DNA from: Dyadobacter psychrotolerans
GTDB lineage: Bacteria; Bacteroidota; Bacteroidia; Cytophagales; Spirosomataceae
NCBI RefSeq assembly: GCF_004349265.1
Contig: NZ_SMFL01000001.1
Location: forward strand, 124,001 to 188,000
Length of the DNA stretch: 64,000 bases
Direction: 5' to 3'
The position numbers were made by a program, and so were the translations under genes. Each line of letters starts with the position of its first letter. Position 1 is the first letter of the stretch. Of this stretch, positions 25,168-36,099 are shown in pieces. The notes below the pieces were generated by a model. The model made no database searches and had not been told where the DNA came from. It saw nothing but the letters and a program-made list of their open reading frames with translations.

Positions 25168-25977
25168 TTATTCTTCAAGAACAGCATTTAGCTCCGCCCC
25201 TAAAAGTACGACGGTAGCTGAATATTGAAAAAATACCAGTGTAATAATTACTCCGCCGATACTGCCATAGGCCAGGTCAAAATTTGCAAAATGTCCGAGA
25301 TAAACTGAAAATAACTGCGCAAGCGCCAGCCATAAGATCGTGGCGAAGATGGCGCCCGCAGACACTTTTCGCCAGTTTTTGTTGTGATTGGGAAGTATCC
25401 GATACATAATAGAAAAAATCACCGCCAATAAAATAAATGCCAAAGGGAAGCGCAGGATGTTTATCAACTTAAACCAATTCATCGAAAGGGAAATATATTT
25501 TGATATAAAATCCGTAAGGAGAGGCCAGATAATAACCATCACAGCCAGAACAACAAAAGTGATTGCACTGCATATAACAACTACAATGCTTTGTAAGCGT
25601 CTTTTCCACAATGGTCGCATTTCTTGAATTGCATACACGCGGTTCAGGCCGATACGTAACCCCTCAATACCAGAAGAAGATATCCATAACGTTCCAAGCC
25701 CGCCCAGCGTGAACAGGCCGGAAGAGCGATTTGCTAATATATTGTTGATCACAGGAGTAACAGTATCCACGATCCTCGGCGGTATATAGCTGAAAGCAGA
25801 GTTGATAAGCATTTGCGAAGCCTCCGCTTTGCCGATCAAACTGGCAGCGGCCATTATAAAAATAATAAAAGAAAAAAATGCGAGCAGGGAAGTGTAAGCC
25901 GCATAACCTGCAAAAATCAGGATATCATCGTCGACCGCACCAGAAAATGTCTTGAGGACAATTTTTTTTAATTTCAT
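25168..25977 (-). CDS. YihY/BrkB-family membrane protein
   Basis: A 269-residue inner-membrane protein with about six hydrophobic segments, starting MKLKKIVLKTFSGAVDDDIL. Family features are AGYAAYTSLLAFFSFIIF near the start, ISSSGIEGLRIGLNRVY, a central hydrophobic pair and GSIGGVIITLVFFQYSATVV near the end, where YihY proteins carry a conserved YGSxG motif. The proteins were once misnamed ribonuclease BN and have no settled function. A frame opening 13 codons upstream is less likely to be the true start. The gene is convergent with the PRC gene and follows atpG on its own strand, about 220 bp away. Confidence 0.85.
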   Translation of the reverse strand: MKLKKIVLKTFSGAVDDDILIFAGYAAYTSLLAFFSFIIFIMAAASLIGKAEASQMLINSAFSYIPPRIVDTVTPVINNILANRSSGLFTLGGLGTLWISSSGIEGLRIGLNRVYAIQEMRPLWKRRLQSIVVVICSAITFVVLAVMVIIWPLLTDFISKYISLSMNWFKLINILRFPLAFILLAVIFSIMYRILPNHNKNWRKVSAGAIFATILWLALAQLFSVYLGHFANFDLAYGSIGGVIITLVFFQYSATVVLLGAELNAVLEE

Positions 25978-26200
25978 ATTGATGAAAATAATACATTGTA
26001 CTACCTGTGTGCCCACAAAAAATACCCTGTGTGCCAGGTCAAAGAGCAGAAGCTAAAATTCCTATTCCATTAAACACGGTTGATCAACTGCCTACCGTAT
26101 AACCTGGATTTTTTGGCAGAGCAAATGTTAGCAAAATAATAGTTCCAGCGATTGGAAGAGACCATCTGATTAATAAAATAAGAAAACGCAAATCCTATTC

Positions 26201-27085
26201 CTAATCTTTCAACGCTTCGAATCCGGATACGACATCAAAAAGTTCTTCATCAATGGAGCTTTGCCTAAGGCGGTTAAACTTAAATCCCAGATCTGTTACC
26301 AGTTCCTGAATACTCTTTTCTGCACGTTGCATTGCTTGCAGCCGGCTTGCATTTTCGCTGGCCAGTGATTCAGCACACGCTCTGAATAGCGAAATAAATA
26401 AATACTCCCGAATGAGTGCTGATAATGTTCTCTTCGGATCGCCCACGACCTGCGGCAGGTTATTTGACGGCCATTTTGTTTTTATAAAACTGTCGAGCCA
26501 ATTTTCATCCAGTGGCAATATCTTTTGAACCACGGGGGTATAACCATAATCGGATTTAGGCTGATTATGAAAAATGTAAACTTCGGGGTTTTCAAATTCA
26601 GCGGAGTGCTGATGAATTTCGATCAAAATCTCCCCTACCAGCGGCGAGATCAATTGAACCGAACCAGGAACCAAAAATAGCTTCTCCGGCTCAAAATCTG
26701 CATCTGATAAAAGCAGCCCGACACGTTCGCCAATGGCCCATACCTTTTTTTCTCCGGGTAATTCGCCCAGCTTGTTTGAAACAAAACCTGTAAGTGAATC
26801 ATTGAACTGACCGACTAGGCCCTGATCAGATCCAAAGACGATGGCAATGATCGATGTCGGAGTCTTTTTTGGTGTAAAATCAGGAATTGAAGATCTGTCT
26901 GGTCTGTTATTGCCAAGGTAGGCTGCAATTCCTAAAACTACATTGTCGCTGTAATCTTTCAGTGAACTCAGTGCCGTTTCATACTGTCCTATATTGGAAG
27001 CGGCCATTGCTTTCATTGTTCTGACGACAGATTTGAGATCCGCTGCGCCGTCAGCTTTCCTTCGAAGACTTTCCAGTGTATCCAT
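26201..27085 (-). CDS. atpG: N-ATPase gamma subunit
   Basis: A 294-residue gamma subunit, the central shaft that rotates inside the alpha3beta3 head. The N-terminal helix ESLRRKADGAADLKSVVRTM followed by KAMAASNIGQYE is the classic gamma start, and the C-terminal helix includes ENASRLQAMQRAEKSIQELV and FNRLRQSSIDEELFDVVSG, the paired coiled coil. It is the last gene of the operon and its start overlaps the atpA stop by one base. The sequence is divergent from housekeeping gamma, as in N-type ATPases. Confidence 0.9.
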   Translation of the reverse strand: MDTLESLRRKADGAADLKSVVRTMKAMAASNIGQYETALSSLKDYSDNVVLGIAAYLGNNRPDRSSIPDFTPKKTPTSIIAIVFGSDQGLVGQFNDSLTGFVSNKLGELPGEKKVWAIGERVGLLLSDADFEPEKLFLVPGSVQLISPLVGEILIEIHQHSAEFENPEVYIFHNQPKSDYGYTPVVQKILPLDENWLDSFIKTKWPSNNLPQVVGDPKRTLSALIREYLFISLFRACAESLASENASRLQAMQRAEKSIQELVTDLGFKFNRLRQSSIDEELFDVVSGFEALKD

Positions 27086-28632
27086 TAGCCTTTTGTTTTT
27101 GTTTCGTTAGGTTGATGTCGAAAAGTCTTAATCGCATCTTCTGCGACATCCAGAATCGCCTGACGGTCTTCATCCGATAGCTTTTCTTCTGAAAACAAAC
27201 GTTTCAGCGTATCATCCGGAATTTTATTGACGCTTTCAATCAGCGCATTTTGAGCTTCCTGCATTTTATCCTCAGGCACTGTATCCAAAAGACCAGCAGT
27301 CAGCGTCAATAACACAATGAACTGCTCGGGTACAGACATCGGTTTGAGTTCTTGTTGTTTAAGACAAATCCGGATGCGTTTACCATGTTCAATGATCTTT
27401 TTGGTGTTATCATCCATCCGGGTTCCAAACCTCGAAAAAGTTTCCAGCTCCTCAAACTGTGCATATTCAAGTTTCAGATTGGCAATGGACCGATACGTCC
27501 GTAGCTGAGCCGCACCACCCACACGGGATACCGATTTGCCCACATCAACGGCTGGTAATATGCCCAGTTCAAATAGTTTTGGAGAAAGATATATTTGTCC
27601 GTCGGTAATTGAGATCAGATTCGTTGGAATATAGGCTGAAATATTCTGGGCCTCCGTTTCAATGATCGGTAGTGCCGTGAGCGAGCCGCCTCCCAATTTT
27701 TCATCAAGACGTGTGGAGCGTTCCAGAAGTTTGGAATGAATATAGAAAATATCTCCCGGGAAAGCTTCCCTTCCGGGCGGCCTGCGGAGTAAAAGAGATA
27801 ACTCGCGATACGCTCTGGCATGGTTGGTCAGATCATCATAAACGATCAGCACATCCCGCCCCTTTTCCATAAAATATTCAGCAATGGAGGTGGCGGCATA
27901 CGGACAAATGTATTTGAGTCCGGGTGCATTATTCCCTTCAGTTACAACCATAACGGTATAGTCCATGGCTCCTTTTTCGGCCAGGTTTGCACGTACTTTC
28001 GCCACAGACGATGCCCGTTGACCGATCGCACAGTAAATACAGATTACATTTTTATCCCGCTGGTTCAAAATGGCGTCTATGGTAATAGCCGTTTTCCCGG
28101 TCTGCCGGTCACCCAGGATCAGTTCGCGCTGCCCACGTCCAATCGGAATCAGGGCGTCGATAACTTTGATGCCCGTTTGCAAAGGCACACTCACTGCCCG
28201 CCGGTCCATTATTGCTGGCGAAGGACGTTCTATGGGCATGCGATCGCTGAAAGCAATCTCCCCTTTTCCGTCCACAGCTTCTCCGAGTGGATTAATCACC
28301 CTTCCAATCAAGGCATCTCCAACGGGTATGTCAGTGACCCTTCCGGTCCTTTCGACCTGATCTCCAACATTCAGCAGTGAGTCTTCGCCAAGTAAAATGA
28401 CGCCTATCTCTTCTGCGTCCAGATTGTAGGCAATTCCGAAAAGGCCATTTGGAAATTTCAGTAATTCCTCAAATCCTACACCGGGAAGTCCGCTTACTTT
28501 TACAATACCGGTCGAAACGCTGGTGATCATACCCGTTTCTTTGATTGATAAAGTGAAGTTATACTTCTCCCTGCTCTTTTCAAGCAACTCTAAAGCATCA
28601 TCGACCGCTTTACCCGCCTGGCTTGAAAACAT
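27085..28632 (-). CDS. atpA: N-ATPase alpha subunit
   Basis: A 515-residue alpha subunit. The nucleotide-binding Walker A is GDRQTGKT at 174-181, with [19 protein letters not shown] after it, [20 protein letters not shown] (Walker B region) and [20 protein letters not shown] later. These confirm an F-type alpha chain. The N-terminus ([20 protein letters not shown]) is short and unlike the membrane-anchoring delta-contact helix of housekeeping alphas. With the long b subunit next door, this matches the N-type plan, where no separate delta gene exists. It is the eighth gene of nine. Confidence 0.93.
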   Translation of the reverse strand: MFSSQAGKAVDDALELLEKSREKYNFTLSIKETGMITSVSTGIVKVSGLPGVGFEELLKFPNGLFGIAYNLDAEEIGVILLGEDSLLNVGDQVERTGRVTDIPVGDALIGRVINPLGEAVDGKGEIAFSDRMPIERPSPAIMDRRAVSVPLQTGIKVIDALIPIGRGQRELILGDRQTGKTAITIDAILNQRDKNVICIYCAIGQRASSVAKVRANLAEKGAMDYTVMVVTEGNNAPGLKYICPYAATSIAEYFMEKGRDVLIVYDDLTNHARAYRELSLLLRRPPGREAFPGDIFYIHSKLLERSTRLDEKLGGGSLTALPIIETEAQNISAYIPTNLISITDGQIYLSPKLFELGILPAVDVGKSVSRVGGAAQLRTYRSIANLKLEYAQFEELETFSRFGTRMDDNTKKIIEHGKRIRICLKQQELKPMSVPEQFIVLLTLTAGLLDTVPEDKMQEAQNALIESVNKIPDDTLKRLFSEEKLSDEDRQAILDVAEDAIKTFRHQPNETKTKG

Positions 28633-28714
28633 ATTATTTTATTTAAATATTGAATAGATAAGGATTTTACTGCAAAGGAAGAACCTCTAAAATGCAGTGA
28701 AACCCTCAGCGTTA

Positions 28715-29497
28715 TTATTTCTCTTCAACAACGGGTTCAGCGCTTTGCTTTGATGTTTCAGATACCCCGTCTTTCAATGCATCGAGATAGGCAGAGACCG
28801 TCCAGGCTAGTTTATAGCCATTCAGTGAAAGCTCAACACCGCTGATGATTTGCGGCAAAACCTTAAAATCATACACCGCCGAAGCCGCAAGCACCTTATC
28901 CACCTCGCTTCGGATTTTAGTCTGTAACTCCGAAGATATTTCAAAAGCGGTAGAAACGAGGACATGATCAAAGTCCGACTTGAAGGCCTGCGTAAGCCGC
29001 TGAATTTCTTCCGGTTTCATGGCCTTCAACTTATCCAGAAAAACGGCCGTCGTCTGCTCTTCCAAATTGGCGGACGCCAGATCCACCAGCGCCTTCCGGG
29101 AAATTTGCAAAACCTCCCTTTGGGTCTTCTCTGCAATTGTTTTGACCATATCGTCCTGCATTTTTAGCAGGGACTTTTTATGTTCTTCGCGCGCAACCCC
29201 AGCCTCTTTCCCGACCTGATCCAACTGCTTTTTTCGCTCGGCCTTTACTGCATCAACAGACTCTTTTACACGCTGTTCTTTTTGTTCGTCAAAGGTTTTA
29301 TTCTTTTCGACAAACTGTTCTTTTTCCTTTTTCGCATCGCTTTTCTTTTTTTCCGCATCCTGGATCTGACCCACGATTTTTTTCTCACGATCGTCTATCG
29401 CACTCAGAATAGGTTTGTACAGAAAGCGTTTCAGGAGATAAACCAGAATAAAGAAATTAAGAATCTGGGCAATTACTGTGAACCAGTCAATTTGCAT
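28715..29497 (-). CDS. atpF: N-ATPase long b subunit (b/delta-like)
   Basis: A 260-residue peripheral-stalk protein, about 100 longer than an ordinary b subunit. It starts with one membrane helix (VIAQILNFFILVYLLKRFLY), then a long charged coiled coil (about 35-165) rich in Lys, Glu and Gln. The C-terminal part (about 175-240, DFKVLPQIISGVELSLNGYK) resembles the end of delta subunits, which would join stalk to head. N-ATPase operons lack atpH, and such a fused-like b protein explains how. It follows atpE by 6 bp and precedes atpA by about 82 bp. Confidence 0.88.
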   Translation of the reverse strand: MQIDWFTVIAQILNFFILVYLLKRFLYKPILSAIDDREKKIVGQIQDAEKKKSDAKKEKEQFVEKNKTFDEQKEQRVKESVDAVKAERKKQLDQVGKEAGVAREEHKKSLLKMQDDMVKTIAEKTQREVLQISRKALVDLASANLEEQTTAVFLDKLKAMKPEEIQRLTQAFKSDFDHVLVSTAFEISSELQTKIRSEVDKVLAASAVYDFKVLPQIISGVELSLNGYKLAWTVSAYLDALKDGVSETSKQSAEPVVEEK

Positions 29498-29503
29498 ATT
29501 CGG

Positions 29504-29773
29504 TTATTTTAAGATAATGTGGTTCCAGAAAGGATTCGCAAAAATCAGGATCATGGACACCACGAAACAGTAAATGGCCGTAGATTCTATCATGGCCAGC
29601 CCCACAAACAAAGTTCTGGTAATGACAGGGGCAGCATCGGGCTGCTGCGCAATAGAAGTAAGGGCGGTCGCAACCGACTTCCCCTCCCCGAGGGCGGGGA
29701 ACATACAGCCTATACTGGTTGTAAATCCCGCCATAATGATTGAGACCATTGCAATAATTGTAACACTATCCAT
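29504..29773 (-). CDS. atpE: N-ATPase c subunit (rotor ring)
   Basis: An 89-residue hairpin of two membrane helices that oligomerises into the ion-carrying ring. The first helix holds a carboxylate at Glu30 in PALGEGKSVATAL, the loop is SIAQQPDAAP, and the second helix has Glu63-Ser64-Thr65 with Tyr68 in MIESTAIYCF. The E-S-T-x-x-Y pattern is what Na+-binding c subunits show. A second Glu in helix 1 instead of Gln is a trait of N-type rings, and rings with two carboxylates have also been reported to carry protons. So the coupling ion cannot be fixed from sequence alone. Confidence 0.92.
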   Translation of the reverse strand: MDSVTIIAMVSIIMAGFTTSIGCMFPALGEGKSVATALTSIAQQPDAAPVITRTLFVGLAMIESTAIYCFVVSMILIFANPFWNHIILK

Positions 29774-29785
29774 TTTTATAACTAT

Positions 29786-30466
29786 TTAATTTTCGGTTGT
29801 ATCTGTTTTTTTGACGGCAGCGGCGATGTAAACCGTTGCCAGTATGCTGAAAATATAAGCCTGGACCATACCGGTCAGCAGTCCGAGCGCGCTCATGATG
29901 ATCGGAAAAATCAGCGGTGTGATTGAGATCAGAATGGCCACCACCAAACCTCCGCTCATCATATTGCCAAAAAGACGTATGGCCAGTGCAAGTGTGCGTG
30001 AAGCTTCACTGATCAGGTTAAAGGGAAGCATGATGACCGTTGGCTCAATATAGGATTTCAAATAACCAACGAATCCATCTGCGCCGACACCATAAAACGG
30101 AACCGCCATAAAAACACAAACCGCCAATGCAGCCGTTGTCGAAAGAGAACCAGTGGGCGGTTCATACCAGGGAAAAATAATGCAGACATTGGCGAAGGCA
30201 ATGAACAGAAACAAAGTTCCAATAAAAGCGATGTACTTTTCTGGTTTGTCGAGCCCGACTTCTTTGATCTGACCATTGATGCCGGTAACCACCATTTCCA
30301 GTATACACTGCCAGCGTGAGATCTTCATTCCGGATTTCAGATTTCGTGTGATCAGGGCGGAGCCCACCACCAACACAAACATCAGCACCCAGGTCGTGAC
30401 GATCGTCAGGTTGAGATGGAAAAAGCCATATTCCCAAAATACCGTTTCATCCGGACTGAGCTTCAT
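29786..30466 (-). CDS. atpB: N-ATPase a subunit
   Basis: A 226-residue stator protein with five or six membrane helices that feeds ions to the c ring. The essential arginine is Arg164 in SRTLALAIRLFGNMMSGG, and TGMVQAYIFSILATVYIAAA near the end is the other conserved helix. The N-terminus is short, as in N-type enzymes. The first codons overlap the end of atpR by four bases (ATGA-type overlap), typical of coupled translation. It lies 12 bp before atpE. Confidence 0.92.
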   Translation of the reverse strand: MKLSPDETVFWEYGFFHLNLTIVTTWVLMFVLVVGSALITRNLKSGMKISRWQCILEMVVTGINGQIKEVGLDKPEKYIAFIGTLFLFIAFANVCIIFPWYEPPTGSLSTTAALAVCVFMAVPFYGVGADGFVGYLKSYIEPTVIMLPFNLISEASRTLALAIRLFGNMMSGGLVVAILISITPLIFPIIMSALGLLTGMVQAYIFSILATVYIAAAVKKTDTTEN

Positions 30467-30777
30467 ACCTTATCTAATTTGGTTTGCATTTTTTCATTTT
30501 TGTCTTCCCTTTTCGTCGCATAAATGACCAGGTAACGTGCCAGGATAAATCCAGCCAGACAAATCAAAAGGCCCTGCCAGCCACCGATCCCGACATAATA
30601 AAATCCGGCAAGGACTACGGCGGTACGCAAAATATAGCTCACAAGAAAACCGGCAGCAGGATAACGGCTGGCCATGGTATGCCTGACCGTCAGCCAGAGC
30701 CCTCCAAAGTACAGGGCACCCAATATTAATCCCACCAGGAACGCCGCGGCAACATATTCGTTTATTATTTCTCTCAT
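30463..30777 (-). CDS. atpR: N-ATPase accessory membrane protein AtpR
   Basis: A 104-residue protein with three predicted membrane helices (AAFLVGLILGALYFGGLWL; AAGFLVSYILRTAVVLAGFY; WQGLLICLAGFILARYLVIY) and a charged tail. AtpR occurs only in N-ATPase operons and is thought to help c-ring assembly or ion delivery; a conserved Arg lies in helix 2 (ILRTAV). Its position between atpQ and atpB is the signature of the N-type operon. Confidence 0.88.
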   Translation of the reverse strand: MREIINEYVAAAFLVGLILGALYFGGLWLTVRHTMASRYPAAGFLVSYILRTAVVLAGFYYVGIGGWQGLLICLAGFILARYLVIYATKREDKNEKMQTKLDKV

Positions 30778-30784
30778 ATCAGTT

Positions 30785-31096
30785 TCAATTCTTTTTATGC
30801 ATTTCCCTATCTTCTTTTGTGACCCAGTAGCCCCCGATCACACAACCAGTTAACAAGCCCGCCATCAACAAGGTCAGCGTCCATGAAAATAACTGAGGGA
30901 ATTTTCTATCCAGCCAGATCCCGGCAGCCGCACCCAGTAATGCGGGTACCGTTACCGACCATCCGACCATACCAAACATGCCCAGACCAGCCCAAACGCC
31001 CGACTTCTTTTCGCGTAACGCTTTCAGCTTTCGCTTTTCCATTTCGAAAACATTCCTACTAAATTCACTTTCATTATGTTGATCGGCAGTTTCCAT
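30785..31096 (-). CDS. atpQ: N-ATPase accessory membrane protein AtpQ
   Basis: A 103-residue AtpI/AtpZ-like protein. A charged N-terminal helix (SEFSRNVFEMEKRKLKALRE) leads into two membrane helices, GMVGWSVTVPALLGAAAGIW and SWTLTLLMAGLLTGCVIGGY, with LDRKFPQ between them. AtpQ marks N-type operons and probably helps assemble the rotor ring. The start overlaps the atpC stop by one base, and 7 bp separate it from atpR. Confidence 0.88.
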   Translation of the reverse strand: METADQHNESEFSRNVFEMEKRKLKALREKKSGVWAGLGMFGMVGWSVTVPALLGAAAGIWLDRKFPQLFSWTLTLLMAGLLTGCVIGGYWVTKEDREMHKKN

Positions 31097-31508
31097 TATG
31101 ATTCCTTTTGAAATTTCCCCAGACTTAAAAGCAATCCCACTTCCATCTTGGCCATCACCGAACGCACATTTCTTTCACTTTCCGTAAGCTCTAAAAACTG
31201 CTTTTGAACCGCTTCATGAAGCTTCCCAAGACTTAATCCTGCGATGGCGTTGCGTACAGAAAGTTTAACCAGGCTACCTGCTTTTACAAGAATTCCTTCA
31301 TCAATCGCCAGGTATATTGTATCACCGGACGCTATTTCATAACTAAAAATGCCTGGCTGCAACGCCGCCACGCAATCAAGCCTGTGCGGCAGCAGCCCGA
31401 ACGAACCTTCGGAGGTTTGCATCACCATCCTGCTTACTTCCTTTACGTCGGAAAACACGCCGAATGGCAGAAGAATTTTCAAGCTCATCAACTGGTTATC
31501 CATGACCA

Positions 31509-31509
<1 letters not shown>
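31096..31509 (-). CDS. atpC: N-ATPase epsilon subunit
   Basis: A 137-residue epsilon subunit. The N-terminal beta sandwich is visible in SLKILLPFGVFSDVKEVSRM, EGSFGLLPHRLDCVAALQPG and a later DEGILVKAGSLVKLSVRNAI, and the short C-terminal part is helical. Epsilon couples the shaft to the c ring and can inhibit ATP hydrolysis. ATG codons at 31509 and 31503 are both possible; the first shares a base with the atpD stop. In bacterial housekeeping operons epsilon is last, whereas in N-type operons, as here, it follows beta. Confidence 0.9.
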
Positions 31510-33630
<2,121 letters not shown>

Positions 33631-36018
33631 TTAACCCGCAATCCATTTCCAATTCAGGATTTCCGGCATGTCCTTTCCGTGCTGATTGACATAGATCTTA
33701 TGCTCAATCAACTTGTCTTTGAGCTGTTGTTTCAGATAAGCGCCCTTGCTGCCCAGTTCCGGCAAACGGTCTATCACATCGATCACCAGGTTGAAACGGT
33801 CAATTTCATTTTGAACACGCAGATCGAAAGGTGTTGTGATCGTACCTTCTTCCTTGTATCCCCGCACGTGCAGATTCCGGTTCGCACGACGATAGGTCAG
33901 TCTGTGAATCAACCACGGATACCCGTGAAAGTTGAAAATAATGTGTTTGTTTTTGGTAAAAATCGAGTCATAATCCAGATCGCTCATGCCATGCGGATGT
34001 TCTGATTCAGATTGCAGCTTCATCAGATCCACCACATTCACGACCCTGATTTTGAGCTCAGGCAAATGTTCCCGAAGTATGGAAACCGCCGCCAAAAGTT
34101 CCAGTGTAGGCGTATCTCCGGCGCAGGCCATTACTACATCGGGCTTACCATCCTGGTCGTTACTCGCCCACTGCCAGATCCCGATCCCCTCGGTACAGTG
34201 AATGATAGCCGACTGCATATCCAGCCACTGAGGCAAGGCATGTTTACCGGCAACGACCACGTTTACATAATGCCTGCTTCTCAGGCAGTGATCCATGATT
34301 GACAAAAGACAATTGGCATCCGGCGGAAGATAAACGCGTACGATGTCGGCTTTTTTATTGATCACATGGTCCATAAATCCGGGATCCTGGTGGGTAAACC
34401 CGTTGTGATCCTGCTGCCATACATGTGAAGCCAGCAGATAATTCAATGAGGCAATATCACGCCTCCAGGGCAATTCTGAGGTTACTTTCAGCCATTTGGC
34501 ATGTTGGCTGAACATGGAATCAACGATCCTGATAAAGGCTTCATAGCTATTAAAAATACCGTGACGACCTGTGAGTAAATAGCCTTCCAGCCAGCCCTGG
34601 CATTGGTGTTCGCTAAGCATGGAATCCAGTACCTCTCCCCTTGGAGCGAGAAACTGATCATTTGTTTCCTGCCTGGCCTCCCACTGGCGATTCGTCACTT
34701 CGAAAACAGCTCCCAGTAAGTTGGAAATGGTTTCATCCGGACCAAAAACCCGGAAATTATGCTCGCTTTGGTTGGCTTTGGTTATATCCCGGATAAAATT
34801 CCCAAGCACCATCGTATCCTGGCCCATGATCCCGCCAGGCACCACAACATCCACCGCATGGTTACGAAAGTCGGGCATGTGAAGGTTATGCAACAGCATG
34901 CCGCCGTTGGTATGGGGGTTGGACCCCATTCTGCGGTCGCCAGTAGGTGCCAGCTCTTTCAGCTCGGCTAGCAGTGCTCCGTTTTCATCAAACAACTCCT
35001 CCGGTTTATAACTTCTCATCCAGTTTTCAAGTTGCTGAACGTGCTGCGGATGGTCGGCATCCACCAAAATTGGCACCTGATGTGAATTGAAAGTGCCTTC
35101 ATTAGGGACGCCATCCACTTCCTTGGGACCAGTCCACCCTTTGGGCGACCTTAGAATAATCATTGGCCAGCGGGGCCTGCCTGTTGTTCCGCTGGATCCG
35201 CTCTGTATTTCGAGAATTTCAACCACTGCTTTTTCTACAGCCTCAGCCATGAGGATATGCATGGTTTCAGGGTCATCTCCCTCTACAAAATACGGCGTCC
35301 AGCCGCAGCCCCTGTAAAATTGATCCAGTTCCTCATGTTCAATCCGAGCGAGAATAGTTGGATTGCTGATCTTGTAACCATTCAAGTGTAAAATGGGTAA
35401 AACAGCTCCGTCAGTAACCGGATTCAGGAATTTATTGGAATGCCATGCCGTCGCCAGTGGTCCGGTTTCTGCTTCCCCGTCTCCCACCACACAAGCCACA
35501 ATCAAACCCGGATTATCAAAGGCGGCACCAAAAGCGTGACTCAGCGAATAACCCAGTTCACCGCCTTCATGAATGGATCCCGGCGTTGTGGGCGCAACAT
35601 GACTGGAAATCCCTCCGGGAAAAGAAAATTGTTTGAACAGCTTTTTCAGTCCTGCTTCATCCTGGGTCACATTTGGATAAATATCACTCCAGCTGCCTTC
35701 CAGGTACACGTTCCCGACAATAGCAGGACCACCGTGACCAGGGCCAGAGATATAGAACATATCCAGATCATATTTTTTGATGATCCGGTTCAGATGGACA
35801 TAAATAAAATTCTGTCCGGGTGTGGTGCCCCAATGTCCCACCACCAAAGGTTTTACATGGTCGAGTTTCAAAGGCTCTTTTAGGAGAGGATTATCGTAAA
35901 GATAAATCTGCCCTACCGACAGATAGTTGGCTGCACGCCAGTATGCATTCATCTTGCGCACCATTTCGGGCGACAAGATTTCAAGGTCATTATCAATTAT
36001 TTCTGCTTCCATAATCAT
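33631..36018 (-). CDS. xfp: Xylulose-5-phosphate/fructose-6-phosphate phosphoketolase
   Basis: A 795-residue thiamine-diphosphate enzyme that splits xylulose 5-phosphate or fructose 6-phosphate with phosphate to acetyl phosphate and a shorter sugar phosphate. Family signatures are [59 protein letters not shown] and the C-terminal HDPEFM-type block seen as [17 protein letters not shown]. Length is normal. The acetyl phosphate would feed AckA at 18 kb. It lies 81 bp after glgP on the same strand, following ppk2, so the three probably form one operon. An internal ATG two codons in is an alternative start. Confidence 0.95.
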   Translation of the reverse strand: MIMEAEIIDNDLEILSPEMVRKMNAYWRAANYLSVGQIYLYDNPLLKEPLKLDHVKPLVVGHWGTTPGQNFIYVHLNRIIKKYDLDMFYISGPGHGGPAIVGNVYLEGSWSDIYPNVTQDEAGLKKLFKQFSFPGGISSHVAPTTPGSIHEGGELGYSLSHAFGAAFDNPGLIVACVVGDGEAETGPLATAWHSNKFLNPVTDGAVLPILHLNGYKISNPTILARIEHEELDQFYRGCGWTPYFVEGDDPETMHILMAEAVEKAVVEILEIQSGSSGTTGRPRWPMIILRSPKGWTGPKEVDGVPNEGTFNSHQVPILVDADHPQHVQQLENWMRSYKPEELFDENGALLAELKELAPTGDRRMGSNPHTNGGMLLHNLHMPDFRNHAVDVVVPGGIMGQDTMVLGNFIRDITKANQSEHNFRVFGPDETISNLLGAVFEVTNRQWEARQETNDQFLAPRGEVLDSMLSEHQCQGWLEGYLLTGRHGIFNSYEAFIRIVDSMFSQHAKWLKVTSELPWRRDIASLNYLLASHVWQQDHNGFTHQDPGFMDHVINKKADIVRVYLPPDANCLLSIMDHCLRSRHYVNVVVAGKHALPQWLDMQSAIIHCTEGIGIWQWASNDQDGKPDVVMACAGDTPTLELLAAVSILREHLPELKIRVVNVVDLMKLQSESEHPHGMSDLDYDSIFTKNKHIIFNFHGYPWLIHRLTYRRANRNLHVRGYKEEGTITTPFDLRVQNEIDRFNLVIDVIDRLPELGSKGAYLKQQLKDKLIEHKIYVNQHGKDMPEILNWKWIAG

Positions 36019-36099
36019 TCATTTTGGTTAATGGTTTTATCATTTTAGCATTGGTATTCTAGTATTTTTATCCAATCGAAGTGATTCAAAAGGCCTGTA